Positions 20,850 to 29,724 of a stretch of 64,000 nucleotides of DNA are shown piece after piece. Below the pieces are notes generated by a model. That model saw only the letters and a program-made list of their open reading frames with translations, was not told where the DNA came from and ran no database searches. Positions within the stretch are counted from its first letter, which is position 1, and the number at the start of each line of letters is the position of its first letter. This stretch comes from Streptomyces sp. XD-27 (GTDB lineage Bacteria; Actinomycetota; Actinomycetes; Streptomycetales; Streptomycetaceae), in NCBI RefSeq assembly GCF_030553055.1, contig NZ_CP130713.1, positions 1,860,001 through 1,924,000 of the forward strand, read 5' to 3'. A program made the translations under genes and the position numbers.

Positions 20850-22156
20850 TCAAGCCTTCCCGCCCCGCGGAACCTTCAACTCCACCTCGGTGCCCTGGCC
20901 GGGCGCCGAGAACCACTCGGCGCTGCCGCCGAGGTCACGCAGCCGGCCGCGGATCGACAGGGCCACTCCCAGGCGCCCCTCGCGCTCGGCGTCGGCCAGC
21001 CTCCCCTCCGGGATGCCGGGCCCGTCGTCCCGCACCGTCACCGTCACCGCGTCCGGCTCGTCCTCCACCAGGATCCACGCGCGGGCCTCCGCCCCGCGTG
21101 CACCCGCACATTGTCCAAGGCCGCGCCGACCGCCGCCGCCAGCTCCGCCGCCGCGTCCGCGTTCAGCAGCACCGGCGCACCGGGCTCGGAGAACGTCACC
21201 CGGGACCCGGCGTACGGGGCCAGCAGCGCCCGCAGGTCGCAGGGGGTGTCGTCCCGGGGGCCGTCGGCCGGCGCCGCCCGTACGGCGGTGGCGGTATGGG
21301 CACGACCGCCCTGGGCGTGCTCCACGTGCGCGACGGTCTCGGCCTCGTACCCGCCGTCGTACGCGTCGTGGGTGCCGTACGGGGTGTCGTACGCGTCGTC
21401 CATCGGGCGCCGGGCGCCCACCAGCCCGCCCGCGACCAACGTGCGCAGGGCGATCTCCTGCTCCCCCGCCATCCGGCCGAGTTTCGCCGCCTCGCCGCCG
21501 ATCGCGGCGCCGCGCCGCTGCACCATCGCCAGGACCTGGAGCACACTGTCGTGGATGTCCCGGGCCAGTCGCTCGCGTTCCCGGGTGGCGGCCTCGATCT
21601 GGAGCGCGCGGGCCAGGGTGCGCTCACTGGCGCGGGCCACCTCGACGACGTAGCCGATGGCCACGCTCGCCACCCACACCAGCACCACCGAGTGGATGCT
21701 GTCCTGGGCGAACTCACGGCGTTCCGCGATGTTGGCCACCGCGACGATCGCGGAGGTCCACGCGGCCCACCGCCAGCCGCCCTTGATCGCGAAGCCGAGG
21801 ACGGCGCCCGCGGTCCATATCGACGGCAGCGTGGGCGCGCCGTCGGCGATGCGGTCGTGGGTGTCCACCACGGGGGTCAGCAGGATGCCGACGACCGCGA
21901 TGGTGAGATCGGCGACCAGGAAGCGCAGCGTGCAGCGCTCCGCCGAGGAGACCTTGCGCACGGTGACGGCCGTCCACACGGTCAGCACCAGCAGGTACGC
22001 GCCCGCGCCCAGCGGATGGTCGTAGTGGTGGAACGCGAACACGTACAACGCGAGCGCGTACAGGGTCGTCAGCACCCGGTAGGCGGTGAGCGCATGCCAC
22101 AGCGGCTGTTCCACGGACATGCGCACGACGCGCTCGCGCCTCGGCTCCCGCGGCAT
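20850..22156 (-). pseudogene. Sensor histidine kinase (HisKA_3/MacS type), frameshifted
   Basis: It starts at ATG 22156 (MPREPRRERVVRMSVEQPLW) with GGGGGAG upstream. Several transmembrane helices span about residues 20-170. The dimerisation and phosphoacceptor segment RERERLARDIHDSVLQVLAMVQRRG contains the His, and a HATPase part (AAAVGAALDNVRVHAG) follows. The frame then diverts, while the expected ATPase tail (VEDEPDAVTVTVRDDGPGIPEGRL, GTEVELKVP) continues one frame over to 20850. Adding one base to the C-run at 21092-21095 restores 435 aa. It is paired with the response regulator immediately downstream. Real inactivation cannot be excluded. Confidence 0.85.
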
Positions 22157-22248
22157 CCGGCTCCCCCGCCCTCCCCGCGCGGGGCCCGCGGCAACCACTG
22201 CCGCCCGCGCGCACGCGCCGCCCGGCGGTGCTCCCCGCCGGACCCTTG

Positions 22249-22980
22249 TCAGTGCTTCTTGCCCGCGGCCTTCGCCGCCTCGGCCTCCGCCTTCGCCTGC
22301 TCCGCGAGCTGCCGCTTGGCGGCGGTGGCGTAGATGTCGACGTACTCCTGACCGGACAGCTTCATGATCTCGTACATGACCTCGTCGGTCACCGAGCGCA
22401 GGATGAACCGGTCGTTGTCCATGCCGTGGTAACGGCTGAAGTCCAGCGGCTTGCCGATCCGGATGCCCGGCCGCATGAGCTTGGGCATGACCTTGCCCGG
22501 CGGCTGGATCTTCTCGGTGTCGATCATCGCGACGGGGATCACCGGCGCGCCGGTGGCCAGCGCCACCCGCGCCAGGCCGCCCGGCTTGCCCCGGTACAGC
22601 CGCCCGTCCGGCGAGCGCGTGCCCTCCGGGTAGATCCCGAACAGCTCGCCGCGCTCCAGCACCTCGATACCGCTCTTGATGGCGGCCTCGCCCGCCCCGC
22701 GCGCGCCCGAGCGGTCCACCGGAAGCTGCCCGACGCCCTTGAAGAACGCCGCCGTCAGCTTTCCCTTGACTCCGGGGGTGGTGAAGTATTCCGCCTTCGC
22801 GATGAAGGTCACCTTGCGGTCGAGCACCGCGGGAAGGAAGAAGGAGTCCGAGAAGGAGAGGTGGTTGCTCGCCAGGATGGCGGGCCCCTCGGCCGGGATG
22901 TTCTCGAGCCCCTCCACCCACGGGCGGAAGGCGAGCTTCAGCGACCCTCCGACGGACAGCTTCATTGCGCGGTAGAACAA
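22249..22980 (-). CDS. 1-acyl-sn-glycerol-3-phosphate acyltransferase (PlsC family)
   Basis: 243 aa from TTG 22980, chosen because a perfect AGGAGGT lies 6 bp upstream; an ATG at 22965 is the alternative. The acyltransferase motifs are in order: NHLSFSDSFFLP (NHxxxxD-like), FIAKAEYF, LFGIYPEGTRSPDG (EGTR) and VIPVAMIDTEKI. It acylates lysophosphatidate or a related acceptor in phospholipid synthesis at the membrane. The C-terminal tail is Ala/Lys/Glu-rich (AEQAKAEAEAAKAAGKKH). It lies upstream of the sensor kinase gene on the same strand. Confidence 0.92.
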   Translation of the reverse strand: MFYRAMKLSVGGSLKLAFRPWVEGLENIPAEGPAILASNHLSFSDSFFLPAVLDRKVTFIAKAEYFTTPGVKGKLTAAFFKGVGQLPVDRSGARGAGEAAIKSGIEVLERGELFGIYPEGTRSPDGRLYRGKPGGLARVALATGAPVIPVAMIDTEKIQPPGKVMPKLMRPGIRIGKPLDFSRYHGMDNDRFILRSVTDEVMYEIMKLSGQEYVDIYATAAKRQLAEQAKAEAEAAKAAGKKH

Positions 22981-23093
22981 CCGAGGACCTCCTGTGTCTG
23001 ACGAGGAGACCTTAACCTGCCTACCCGCCGTGCGGCGCGCCGCGTACGCTTCCACCACCGGGGCTGCCCCGGTCCCCGCCCGGCCCTCACCGC

Positions 23094-23187
23094 TCACCGA
23101 CCCCTCGCCGCACCCTTCGTACCGACTCCCACCGACACCTCGTACCGCTCCCTCACCGACACCTCTCATCGACACTTCTCATCGAAC
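23094..23187 (+). repeat. Degenerate direct repeats upstream of the hydrolase gene
   Basis: Near-repeats of about 22 bp built on CACCGACACCTC and CTCATCGAC, for example around 23130, 23152 and 23165. They fill the intergenic region between the divergent acyltransferase and hydrolase genes. No function is evident. Confidence 0.4.
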
Positions 23188-23198
23188 GGAGATCCGCG

Positions 23199-23983
23199 GT
23201 GCCGCTCCTGCCCGGAGCCGAGCCGTTCCGCCACGACGGCGGAGACATCGGCGTCCTCGTCTGTCACGGCTTCACCGGTTCCCCCAGTCGGTACGCCCCT
23301 GGGCCGATCACCTCGCGGAGCGCGGCCACACCGTGTCCCTGCCGCTGCTGCCGGGGCACGGCACCCGGTGGCAGGACCTGGCGGTCACCGGCTGGCAGGA
23401 CTGGTACGCCGAGGTGGACCGCGAGCTCGGCCTGCTCACCGAGCGCTGCCGGACGGTCTTCGTCTGCGGGCTGTCCATGGGCGGCGCCCTCGCGCTGCGC
23501 CTGGCCGCCCGGCACGGCGCGGCGATCAGCGGCCTGGCGCTCGTCAACCCGGCCAACAAGATGCACGACCGGGCGGCCGCGGCGCTGCCCGTGCTGCGCC
23601 ACCTGGTGCCCACCACCAAGGGCATCGCCAGCGACATCGCCAAGCCGGACGCCGTGGAGAGCGGATACGACCGGGTGCCGCTGCACGCGGCCCACTCGCT
23701 GCGCCGGTTCTTCCGGCTGGTCGACGCCGAGCTGCCGCAGGTCACGCAGCCGCTGCTGGTGATGCACAGCCCGCAGGACCATGTCGTACCGCCGGTGGAC
23801 TCGGCCCGGATCCTGGCGCGGGTCTCCTCGCGGGACATGACGGAGCGGCTGCTGGAGCGCAGCTACCACGTGGCGACGCTGGACCACGACGCCGAGCTGA
23901 TCTTCTCCGAGACCGCCGCGTTCATCGACAGACTCGCGCCCGGCGCCGGGGTGGAAGGGATGACGGCCCGTGGCGGAGCGTGA
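23199..23983 (+). pseudogene. Alpha/beta hydrolase (carboxylesterase type), frameshifted
   Basis: It starts at GTG 23199 (GGAG 9 bp upstream) with VPLLPGAEPFRHDGGDIGVLVCHGFTGSP, the oxyanion HGFTGSP motif. The family sequence then shifts frame: QSVRPWADHLAERGHTVSLPLLPGHGT, the nucleophile elbow CGLSMGGALALRLA, LLVMHSPQDHVVPP with the catalytic Asp region, and YHVATLDHDAELIF with the catalytic His. Adding one C to the run at 23281-23285 gives a 261-aa esterase similar to Bacillus Est30-type carboxylesterases. The downstream gene overlaps its 3' end by 14 bp. Confidence 0.87.
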
Positions 23984-24653
23984 CGCGAACGAGGCCGACG
24001 CGCGCGACGACGACGCCGCGTTCGCCGAGATCGTGGCGGCGTACGGCGAGGAGCCCGCGGACCCGCCGGGCGTGCCGCCGTGGCCGGACGCCGAGCGGGT
24101 CCCGCGGGAGCTGCCGGACGACTCCGCCGAGCCCGGGGACTCCCCCCGGTCCGGCCCCCGGGGCGCGTCCTCCGGCCCCAAAGGCCCGGATGGCGACGAC
24201 GCTCCCGAGCCGCCGGAGAAGTCCGAGGGGCCCGAGACGTCCGGGGCGTCGGGCGGCGCGGACCCCGGCGGTCCGTCCGGCGTCTCCGGCGCGGGCGGCA
24301 CCGGCGGGCGGCCCGGCGGCTTCATCGTGTACGCGCCCGGGGTCGGCCCGCGCGACTGGCAGCCCGCCGAGGCGTCCGAGGATGACTTCGACGAGACGGA
24401 CGAGGGCCATTTCGTCCCGCCCGAGCCGCCTCCCCTGCCGCACGCCGACACCACCGCGCGCTTCGCCTGGCTGGCGGTGCTCGGCGGCCCGCTGCTGCTC
24501 CTGCTCGCGGTCGTCTTCCGGTGGGAGATGACGTGGTGGCTCAGCACCGTGGGGGTGGGCGGCTTCCTCGGCGGCTTCGCGACCCTGGTGGTGCGGATGC
24601 GCGACGGCGACGAGGACGAGGACGACGACCCGGGGCGCGGCGCCGTCGTCTGA
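23970..24653 (+). CDS. Acidic Pro/Gly-rich protein with two C-terminal membrane helices
   Basis: 227 aa from GTG 23970, overlapping the end of the hydrolase gene, so the two are probably co-translated. Residues 1-150 are acidic and low-complexity (Asp, Glu, Pro, Gly, Ser) and likely disordered. Residues about 165-210 contain two hydrophobic helices (FAWLAVLGGPLLLLLAVVF; WWLSTVGVGGFLGGFATLVV), followed by a very acidic tail DGDEDEDDDPG. I do not recognise a functional family; the layout resembles conserved streptomycete hypothetical proteins. Confidence 0.75.
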   Translation: MAERDANEADARDDDAAFAEIVAAYGEEPADPPGVPPWPDAERVPRELPDDSAEPGDSPRSGPRGASSGPKGPDGDDAPEPPEKSEGPETSGASGGADPGGPSGVSGAGGTGGRPGGFIVYAPGVGPRDWQPAEASEDDFDETDEGHFVPPEPPPLPHADTTARFAWLAVLGGPLLLLLAVVFRWEMTWWLSTVGVGGFLGGFATLVVRMRDGDEDEDDDPGRGAVV

Positions 24654-24736
24654 ACGTCCGAACGTCCTGAACGGGCAAGCGGCGGTTACGGGATGGCCGG
24701 GGCGCGGGGCGGGCACAGGGCCACGGCGCTACAGGG

Positions 24737-25495
24737 TCACGGGGCGGCGCGGGGGATCCTGAGGGCGGCCAGGACCGGTAGGTGATCCGTGGCCGCCCTC
24801 AGGTCTGCCGCGCTGACGCCGGGCAGACCGGCCGGCACCCCGCAGCCCAGGACCTCCACGCCATTGGTCGCGAAGACCGCGTCGATGCGGTGGCGGGGCT
24901 CGCGGGTCGAGTTGGTGAGCTCGCCGCCCCACGGCTTGGCCGCCCAGCCGTCCCGGAGCCCGCCCGAGAGCCTGCGGAAGGCCCTGCCCTCAGGGGGTTC
25001 GTTGATGTCCCCGGCGACGACCGCGTACGGGACGTCCAGCGCGGCCAGCTTGTCGAGGACCAGCCCCGCCTGGTCGTGGCGCTCGGCGGCCGACAGGCTC
25101 AGGTGGCAGCTGACCACCCCCAGCCGGACACCGGGGTCGAAGCGCAGTTCGGCGACGGCCAGGCCGCGCTGGTGCAGGCCGGGGGTACGGGGCAGCAGGA
25201 CCTCCTCCGTACGCTCCACGTGGGCGCGGAGCGAGGTGAGGATCATCGGGCCCGCGGTGGTGGCCCCTCCGGTGGTGTACGTGAGGCCGGTCGCCCGGGC
25301 CAGCCGGGCGGCGGCCTTGCGCCAGCGGAAGAAGCGCGGCGCCTCCTGCACGCACAGCACGTCCGGGGCGCAGGCCCGGATCACCCGGGCCAGCGCCGCC
25401 GTGTCGTCGCGCATCGAGCGGATGTTGTAGCTGAGCACGCGGACGACCGCCGCGCCGTCCGGTTCGGTACGGGACTCCGGCAGATCCGCGAGCAT
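24737..25495 (-). CDS. Endonuclease/exonuclease/phosphatase family protein
   Basis: 252 aa. DNase I-like fold motifs: VRVLSYNIRSMRDD (Asn), DVLCVQEAPRFF (metal-binding Glu), LGVVSCHLSL (His), VVAGDINEPPEG (Asp-x-Asn) and the C-terminal ATDHLPVLAAL (Asp-His). Substrate could be DNA, a phosphoinositide or another phosphodiester; nothing here discriminates. There is no signal peptide, so it is likely cytoplasmic. Confidence 0.92.
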   Translation of the reverse strand: MLADLPESRTEPDGAAVVRVLSYNIRSMRDDTAALARVIRACAPDVLCVQEAPRFFRWRKAAARLARATGLTYTTGGATTAGPMILTSLRAHVERTEEVLLPRTPGLHQRGLAVAELRFDPGVRLGVVSCHLSLSAAERHDQAGLVLDKLAALDVPYAVVAGDINEPPEGRAFRRLSGGLRDGWAAKPWGGELTNSTREPRHRIDAVFATNGVEVLGCGVPAGLPGVSAADLRAATDHLPVLAALRIPRAAP

Positions 25496-25611
25496 CTTCG
25501 TCGCTGCCCCTCTCAGCTCGATGCGGTGCGCTGCGCTCGGTTCACCCCGACGATCTCACACACGCCCGGCCCGCGCGGGGCTTTCCGGCCAGCCCTGGCG
25601 GGCCTTTCGGG

Positions 25612-26553
25612 TCAGCCCTGGCGCGCCAGGTCGGCGGCGCCGACGAGGCCGGCCTTGCCGCCGAGCTGGGCGGCGAGCACCTGGGCGTGCGGCCGCCACT
25701 GGCTGCCCACCAGCCAGCGCCGGAAGGACTTGCGGATCGGGTCCAGGACCAGGTCGCCCTCGTCGGAGACGCCGCCGCCGACGATGAACGCCGAGGGGTC
25801 GAAGAGGGAGGCCAGGTCGGCCAGGCCCGCGCCCGCCCAGCGCGCCAGCTCGCGGAAGGAGTCGATGGCGACCGGGTCGCCCTGGCGGGCGGCGTCGCTG
25901 ATGTGCTTGCCCTGGATGCCCTCGGGGGTGCCGTCGCCGAGGCCGAGGAGCAGCGTGGCGTTCTCGGGGGCGGCGGCGGCGCGCTGCCGGGCGTAGCGGA
26001 CGAGCGCGCGGCCCGAGGCGTACTGCTCCCAGCAGCCCTGGCTGCCGCAGCCGCACAGCAGACCGTCCGGCACGACCCGGAGGTGTCCGAACTCGGCCGC
26101 GACGCCGAAGCGGCCGCGGTGCAGCCGGCCGCCGATGATGATGCCGCCGCCGAGGCCGGTGCCGAGCGTGATGCAGACGACGTCGTCGTGGCCGTGGCCG
26201 GCGCCGAAGCGGTACTCGCCCCAGGCGGCGGCGTTGGCGTCGTTCTCGACGACGACGGGCAGCCCGACGCGCTGCTCGACCTTGTCCTTGAGCGCTTCGT
26301 GGCGCCAGTTGATGTTGGGGGCGAACAGCACCGTGGCGCGCTTGTCGTCCACGTATCCGGCGGCGCCGATGCCGACGGCCTCGACGTCGTGCCCGGCGCT
26401 GACGGTGCGCACCGCGTCCGCGATGGCGTCGATGACGCCTTCGGGAGTCGACGGGGTCGGCACGGTGCTGATGTCGAGGATCGCGCCCTCTTCGTCGACC
26501 ACGCCAGCCGCGATCTTCGTGCCGCCGATGTCGACACCGATGGTGAGTCCCAT
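25612..26553 (-). CDS. glkA: ROK-family glucokinase
   Basis: 313 aa from ATG 26553 (MGLTIGVDIGGTKIAAGVVD), with GAGGG upstream. It phosphorylates glucose with ATP; in Streptomyces GlkA also mediates carbon catabolite repression. Motifs: the phosphate-1 IGVDIGGTK, catalytic NDANAAAWGEYRFGAG, ITLGTGLGGGIIIGG, the ROK zinc-binding CGCGSQGCWE, and VGGGVSDEGDLVL. The frame extends to 26592 but lacks a ribosome binding site there. It shares this window with the glycolytic pfkA. Confidence 0.95.
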   Translation of the reverse strand: MGLTIGVDIGGTKIAAGVVDEEGAILDISTVPTPSTPEGVIDAIADAVRTVSAGHDVEAVGIGAAGYVDDKRATVLFAPNINWRHEALKDKVEQRVGLPVVVENDANAAAWGEYRFGAGHGHDDVVCITLGTGLGGGIIIGGRLHRGRFGVAAEFGHLRVVPDGLLCGCGSQGCWEQYASGRALVRYARQRAAAAPENATLLLGLGDGTPEGIQGKHISDAARQGDPVAIDSFRELARWAGAGLADLASLFDPSAFIVGGGVSDEGDLVLDPIRKSFRRWLVGSQWRPHAQVLAAQLGGKAGLVGAADLARQG

Positions 26554-26610
26554 GTGTCCCTCAGTTTTTAGGTCGAACCCCGCCGGGGACAACCGTACCG
26601 GAGGACCCGG

Positions 26611-27108
26611 TCAGTCGAGGTCGATGTGTTCACTACTCGAACGGTCGGAGCCCCTGGTCCACCGCTGCTCCTGCCCGGCGACGGCGGCCCGGTAGGCGGC
26701 CAGAAGTTCGTTGCCGGCCGAGGCGAGGTGGTCGAAGACGTCGGGATTGCGCTCGATGACGGGCTCCACGGCCGCCTTCGCCTGTGCGATCAATTGTTGT
26801 ACGGCACCGTGGACCGCCGTCCCGGCGATCGGGGCCTGCAGGGCGGACACCTTCTCGGCGACCGCCTCGGCGAGCTTGCGCAGTTCCTCGGCAGCGCTGC
26901 CGGGCTGTTCCTGCTCCCCGGCGGCGCGGGCGCGGCGGCGGGCTCGCTCCGCCGCCAGGTCCTCGGCGCAGGCCTGCTGCCACGCGTCGTCGTCACACCG
27001 GACGCCGTACGCGGGGTCCTCGTCCGTGATGCGCGCGTCTCCCGCGGCCGCGCCGGGCTCCGCCTCCTGAGGGGCGTCGGCGTGGGGGCGCTCGGTGGCA
27101 TCGCTCAT
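26611..27108 (-). CDS. Conserved actinobacterial protein (DUF5304-like)
   Basis: 165 aa, acidic N-terminal half (TERPHADAPQEAEPGAAAGD), then DPAYGVRCDDDAWQQACAEDLAAERARRR and a helical C-terminal region (EELRKLAEAVAEKVSALQAPIAGTAVHGAVQQLIAQAKAAVEPVIERNPDVFDHLASAGNELLAAYRAAV without breaks). No signal peptide or membrane segment. I believe it belongs to a Streptomyces DUF found next to glucokinase; the function is unknown. It is 57 bp upstream of glkA on the same strand. Confidence 0.75.
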   Translation of the reverse strand: MSDATERPHADAPQEAEPGAAAGDARITDEDPAYGVRCDDDAWQQACAEDLAAERARRRARAAGEQEQPGSAAEELRKLAEAVAEKVSALQAPIAGTAVHGAVQQLIAQAKAAVEPVIERNPDVFDHLASAGNELLAAYRAAVAGQEQRWTRGSDRSSSEHIDLD

Positions 27109-27234
27109 GACGGGCTCCTGCGGCGGGGCTGGTGTCGACTCGGCTCGTCCTCGACGTTACCGGAACGGGGCGGTGGGGCGTGGGGCGCGGGCGCCGGTCA
27201 GGCCGTGGGCGCGGGGCGGGCCGCGAGCGGTCAG

Positions 27235-27349
27235 GGGCGGTGCGGCCGCAGCGCGGGATCAGCGGCCGCGCCGTGGCCGCAGCGGGCGGGCGCGGGCGTG
27301 GCTGCCACAGCGCGGGGTCACGGGCGGTGCGGCCACAGCGCGGGGTCGG
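27235..27349. repeat. Degenerate copies of the ArsA-like gene 3' end
   Basis: The end of the gene (27321-27349) contains GCGGCCACAGCGCGGGGTC. CCACAGCGCGGGGTC recurs exactly at 27305-27319, supplying the stop codon, and GGGCGGTGCGGCCGCAGCGC followed by GGGATCA recurs at 27235-27261 with two mismatches. A fourth weaker copy lies near 27272. Confidence 0.65.
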
Positions 27350-28619
27350 GGGTGAACCGCACGCGCAGTTCGCCGTCCCGCAGTCCCGCGCCGGAGACCG
27401 CGCAACGGCGCAGCGCGGACGGCAGGGGCAGCACCCGGTGGAAGGGCCCCGCGGTGACGATGAGTTCGTCGCCCCGGCGTACCAACCCGAGACTCTCGCG
27501 GTCGGCCGCGGGCAGCGGGAGCCGCCAGACCAGTTCGCCGTCGTCGGCGAGCCGGTCGTCCACGTGCCACGGGTCGGGGGCCGGGGCGTCCGGCCGTTCG
27601 TCGGGGGATCCCGCGGGGGCGTGGAGCAGCTCGGCGAGCGCGGCCAGCTCCTCGACGCCCTGCGGCTCGGCTCCCAGGTGCGGCAGTTCGTGAACCGGGG
27701 CGTACGGGCTCCACTCCTCGGCGAGTTCCTTCAGCGCCCCCTGCTGGCGTCCGGAGAGGGCGGCCAGCCAGGGGTCGGTGGAGCCGGTGGGGAGCAGCCG
27801 GTTGGCGACGACGGCCTCGATCCGGCAGCCGTGCAGCGCGAGTCCGGGGCGCAGGCCGCGCAGGGTGCGGACGGCCAGCGGGCCGGGTTCGGCCACCAGC
27901 CGCAGGGTCGTGCCGCGCGCGTCGACCACGGCCTGGACGGCGGCGAGTTCGCGCTCCCAGCGTTCGGCGAGCTCGTACAGCTTCTCGGTGGGGGCGGGGA
28001 CCCCGGCGAGCTGGGCGAGCATGGGTCGCAGGGCGCGCGCCGCCTGCCGCTCGGCGGGCAGCAGCCGCCGCAGGTAGCGGCGGAGCCGCTCGGGCAGGGC
28101 GAGGACGGCGAGGGTGTCCGGCACCGGCGGCATGTCGACGACGACCAGGTCCCACCCGGCGGTCCCGGGCACCGGGGGCCGGGTCCCGCGCACCCGGTGC
28201 AGCGCGCGCAGCAGCGCGAACGCCTCGGTGCCGGGCAGCTCGGTGAGTTCCTCGCCCTCCAGGGGGGTGGCGCCGAGCATGTCCAGCAGACCGCGGCCCC
28301 GCTCCTGGAGGGCAGTGAGCTCCGCACGGACGTGCTCGCCGGCGGCGATCCGGGCGGCCCACAGGCCCGGCGCGGCCTCGGTCGGCGCCGTCCAGGGGAT
28401 GCCGGCGGCGGCCGGTTCGGTGCCGAGGGGGTCGCTGCCGGCCGGGTCGGCGCCGATCGGTTCGCTCCCGGCCGCCCCGAGCAGGGCGTCCGGGGCGGCA
28501 CCCCGGTCGGAGGTCAGCAGCAGCACATGCCGCCCTTGGCGCGCGGCGGCGAGTGCGGTCGCGGCCGCGACGGTGGTGCGGCCCGCGCCGCCGAGTCCGG
28601 TGACGAGGACCGTACGCAT
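27318..28619 (-). CDS. ArsA/GET3-like anion-transporting ATPase
   Basis: 433 aa from ATG 28619 (AGGAG upstream). The N-terminus carries a deviant Walker A, VLVTGLGGAGRTTVAAATALAAA, and the A-loop-like HVLLLTSDRGAAPDALLGA. WDLVVVDMPPVPDTL matches the switch/Walker B region. The C-terminal third (LVWRLPLPAADRESLGLVRRGDELIVTAGPFHRVLPLPSAL, split here only by length) resembles the small beta-domain appended to actinobacterial ArsA-like proteins. An arsenite role is unlikely; a client-handling or unknown ATPase role is possible. The long open frame above 28619 is non-coding. Confidence 0.88.
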   Translation of the reverse strand: MRTVLVTGLGGAGRTTVAAATALAAARQGRHVLLLTSDRGAAPDALLGAAGSEPIGADPAGSDPLGTEPAAAGIPWTAPTEAAPGLWAARIAAGEHVRAELTALQERGRGLLDMLGATPLEGEELTELPGTEAFALLRALHRVRGTRPPVPGTAGWDLVVVDMPPVPDTLAVLALPERLRRYLRRLLPAERQAARALRPMLAQLAGVPAPTEKLYELAERWERELAAVQAVVDARGTTLRLVAEPGPLAVRTLRGLRPGLALHGCRIEAVVANRLLPTGSTDPWLAALSGRQQGALKELAEEWSPYAPVHELPHLGAEPQGVEELAALAELLHAPAGSPDERPDAPAPDPWHVDDRLADDGELVWRLPLPAADRESLGLVRRGDELIVTAGPFHRVLPLPSALRRCAVSGAGLRDGELRVRFTPDPALWPHRP

Positions 28620-29213
28620 GGGGTCTCCTGGGGTTCGAGGGTGGGGCGGTCGGGTCCGAGGGCTGCGGAGGCCCTCCCGGGCTCGGGGCCGGTGGCACCG
28701 GGCGCCGCGGTGGGCTGTTCCCCGGTCCGGCCCCTTCCCGGCTGCTTCCTGGTCTTCGGCTCCGCCTCCGGTCTCGGGGTGGCGTCCGGGTCCCGGCTCG
28801 GGACCCACGCTGGTCGGCCCCAACGCTGGGTCGCATCCGGTGACGGCCGGCGCCTGCGGCGGGCTGCTCCCCACCCCTCCCCCAGCGCGGCCGCTGGGAG
28901 GTGCCCCCACCTTCCCGGCTGCGTCCGATATGCGGCTCCGCCGCGTGGGTGGGCTCCGCCCCCTCGGGCCCCATGCCCGAAGGGCTATGGGTGAGGGGCG
29001 CCGAGGCCCCCTGCGGGCCCGGCCCGCAGGGGAAGCCGCTTGGCGGTGCCGCCGCTCCCTGACCTCCCGGGGGGCCTGGGGGCGGAGCCCACAGGTTCGG
29101 GAAGGGGCGGGGCTGGGGAACAAAGCACCGCGAGGGCCACGGTCCGGCGGGCAACGCGTGGCACCCGGGTCCGGGCGCACCCCGGTCGGCAGGGGCGGCC
29201 ACCGCCGCAAGCG
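28620..29213. other. 594-bp GC-rich intergenic region with hairpins
   Basis: There is no supported gene, although long frames are open on both strands. It holds a Streptomyces-type dispersed hairpin repeat around 28869-28912 (CCCCTCCCCCAGCG then CGCTGGGAGGTGCCCCCA-like arms), GCGGCTCCGCCGC-type elements near 28934, a CATGCCCGAAGGGCTATGGG element near 28972, and a strong hairpin at 29008-29032 (CCCCTGCGGG / CCCGCAGGGG). These probably include the terminator for the SRPBCC gene transcript. Confidence 0.6.
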
Positions 29214-29657
29214 TCAGGCGCCGCTCTCGACCCGCTTCTTCAAGCCCGCCAGCGCGCGGTCGATGATGACCTTCTCCGCCTTGCGCTTGATCATGCCGAG
29301 CATCGGGATCTTGACGTCGACGGTGAGCTGGTAGGTCACCTCGGTGCGCTCGCCGCCGCCGATCGCCTTGAGCCGGTACGACCCGTCCAACGTGCGCAGC
29401 ATGGTCGACTTGACCAGCGACCAGTCGACCTGGTCGGCGCCGGTCCAGGTGTAGGAGAGGGTGTAGTCGTCCTTGATGGCGCCGGCGTCGAGCACCATCC
29501 GGACCTGTTCGGGCCGCCCCAGCTCGTCCTTGCTCAGGACGTCGGCTTCCTTGACTTCACCGGACCACTCCGGGTAACGGTCGAAGTCGGCGATCACCGC
29601 CATCACGTCGGCCGGTGCCGCCTCGATCGTGATGCTTGAGCTGGTGTGTTCGGCCAT
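29214..29657 (-). CDS. SRPBCC-family (polyketide cyclase/START-like) protein
   Basis: 147 aa from ATG 29657 (MAEHTSSSITIEAAPADVMA), with GGAGGAG upstream. The single-domain SRPBCC fold shows VMAVIADFDRYPEWSGEVKEADVL at the N-terminus, a central beta region (DDYTLSYTWTGADQVDWSLV), and the long C-terminal helix (MIKRKAEKVIIDRALAGLKKRV). Such proteins bind hydrophobic ligands. No polyketide genes are nearby, so the ligand is unknown. It follows the metallophosphoesterase gene on the same strand. Confidence 0.9.
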   Translation of the reverse strand: MAEHTSSSITIEAAPADVMAVIADFDRYPEWSGEVKEADVLSKDELGRPEQVRMVLDAGAIKDDYTLSYTWTGADQVDWSLVKSTMLRTLDGSYRLKAIGGGERTEVTYQLTVDVKIPMLGMIKRKAEKVIIDRALAGLKKRVESGA

Positions 29658-29724
29658 CGCCGTGGCTCCTCCGTACCCGTCCGCCGCCTGGTCTGCCCTG
29701 CCGGTGAAGGCTACCGTGCGCGAC

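Noticed and set aside
28620..29210. N-terminal extension of the ArsA-like protein to about 630 aa
   Set aside because: The Walker A motif begins immediately after ATG 28619, which has AGGAG upstream; the extension is low-complexity.
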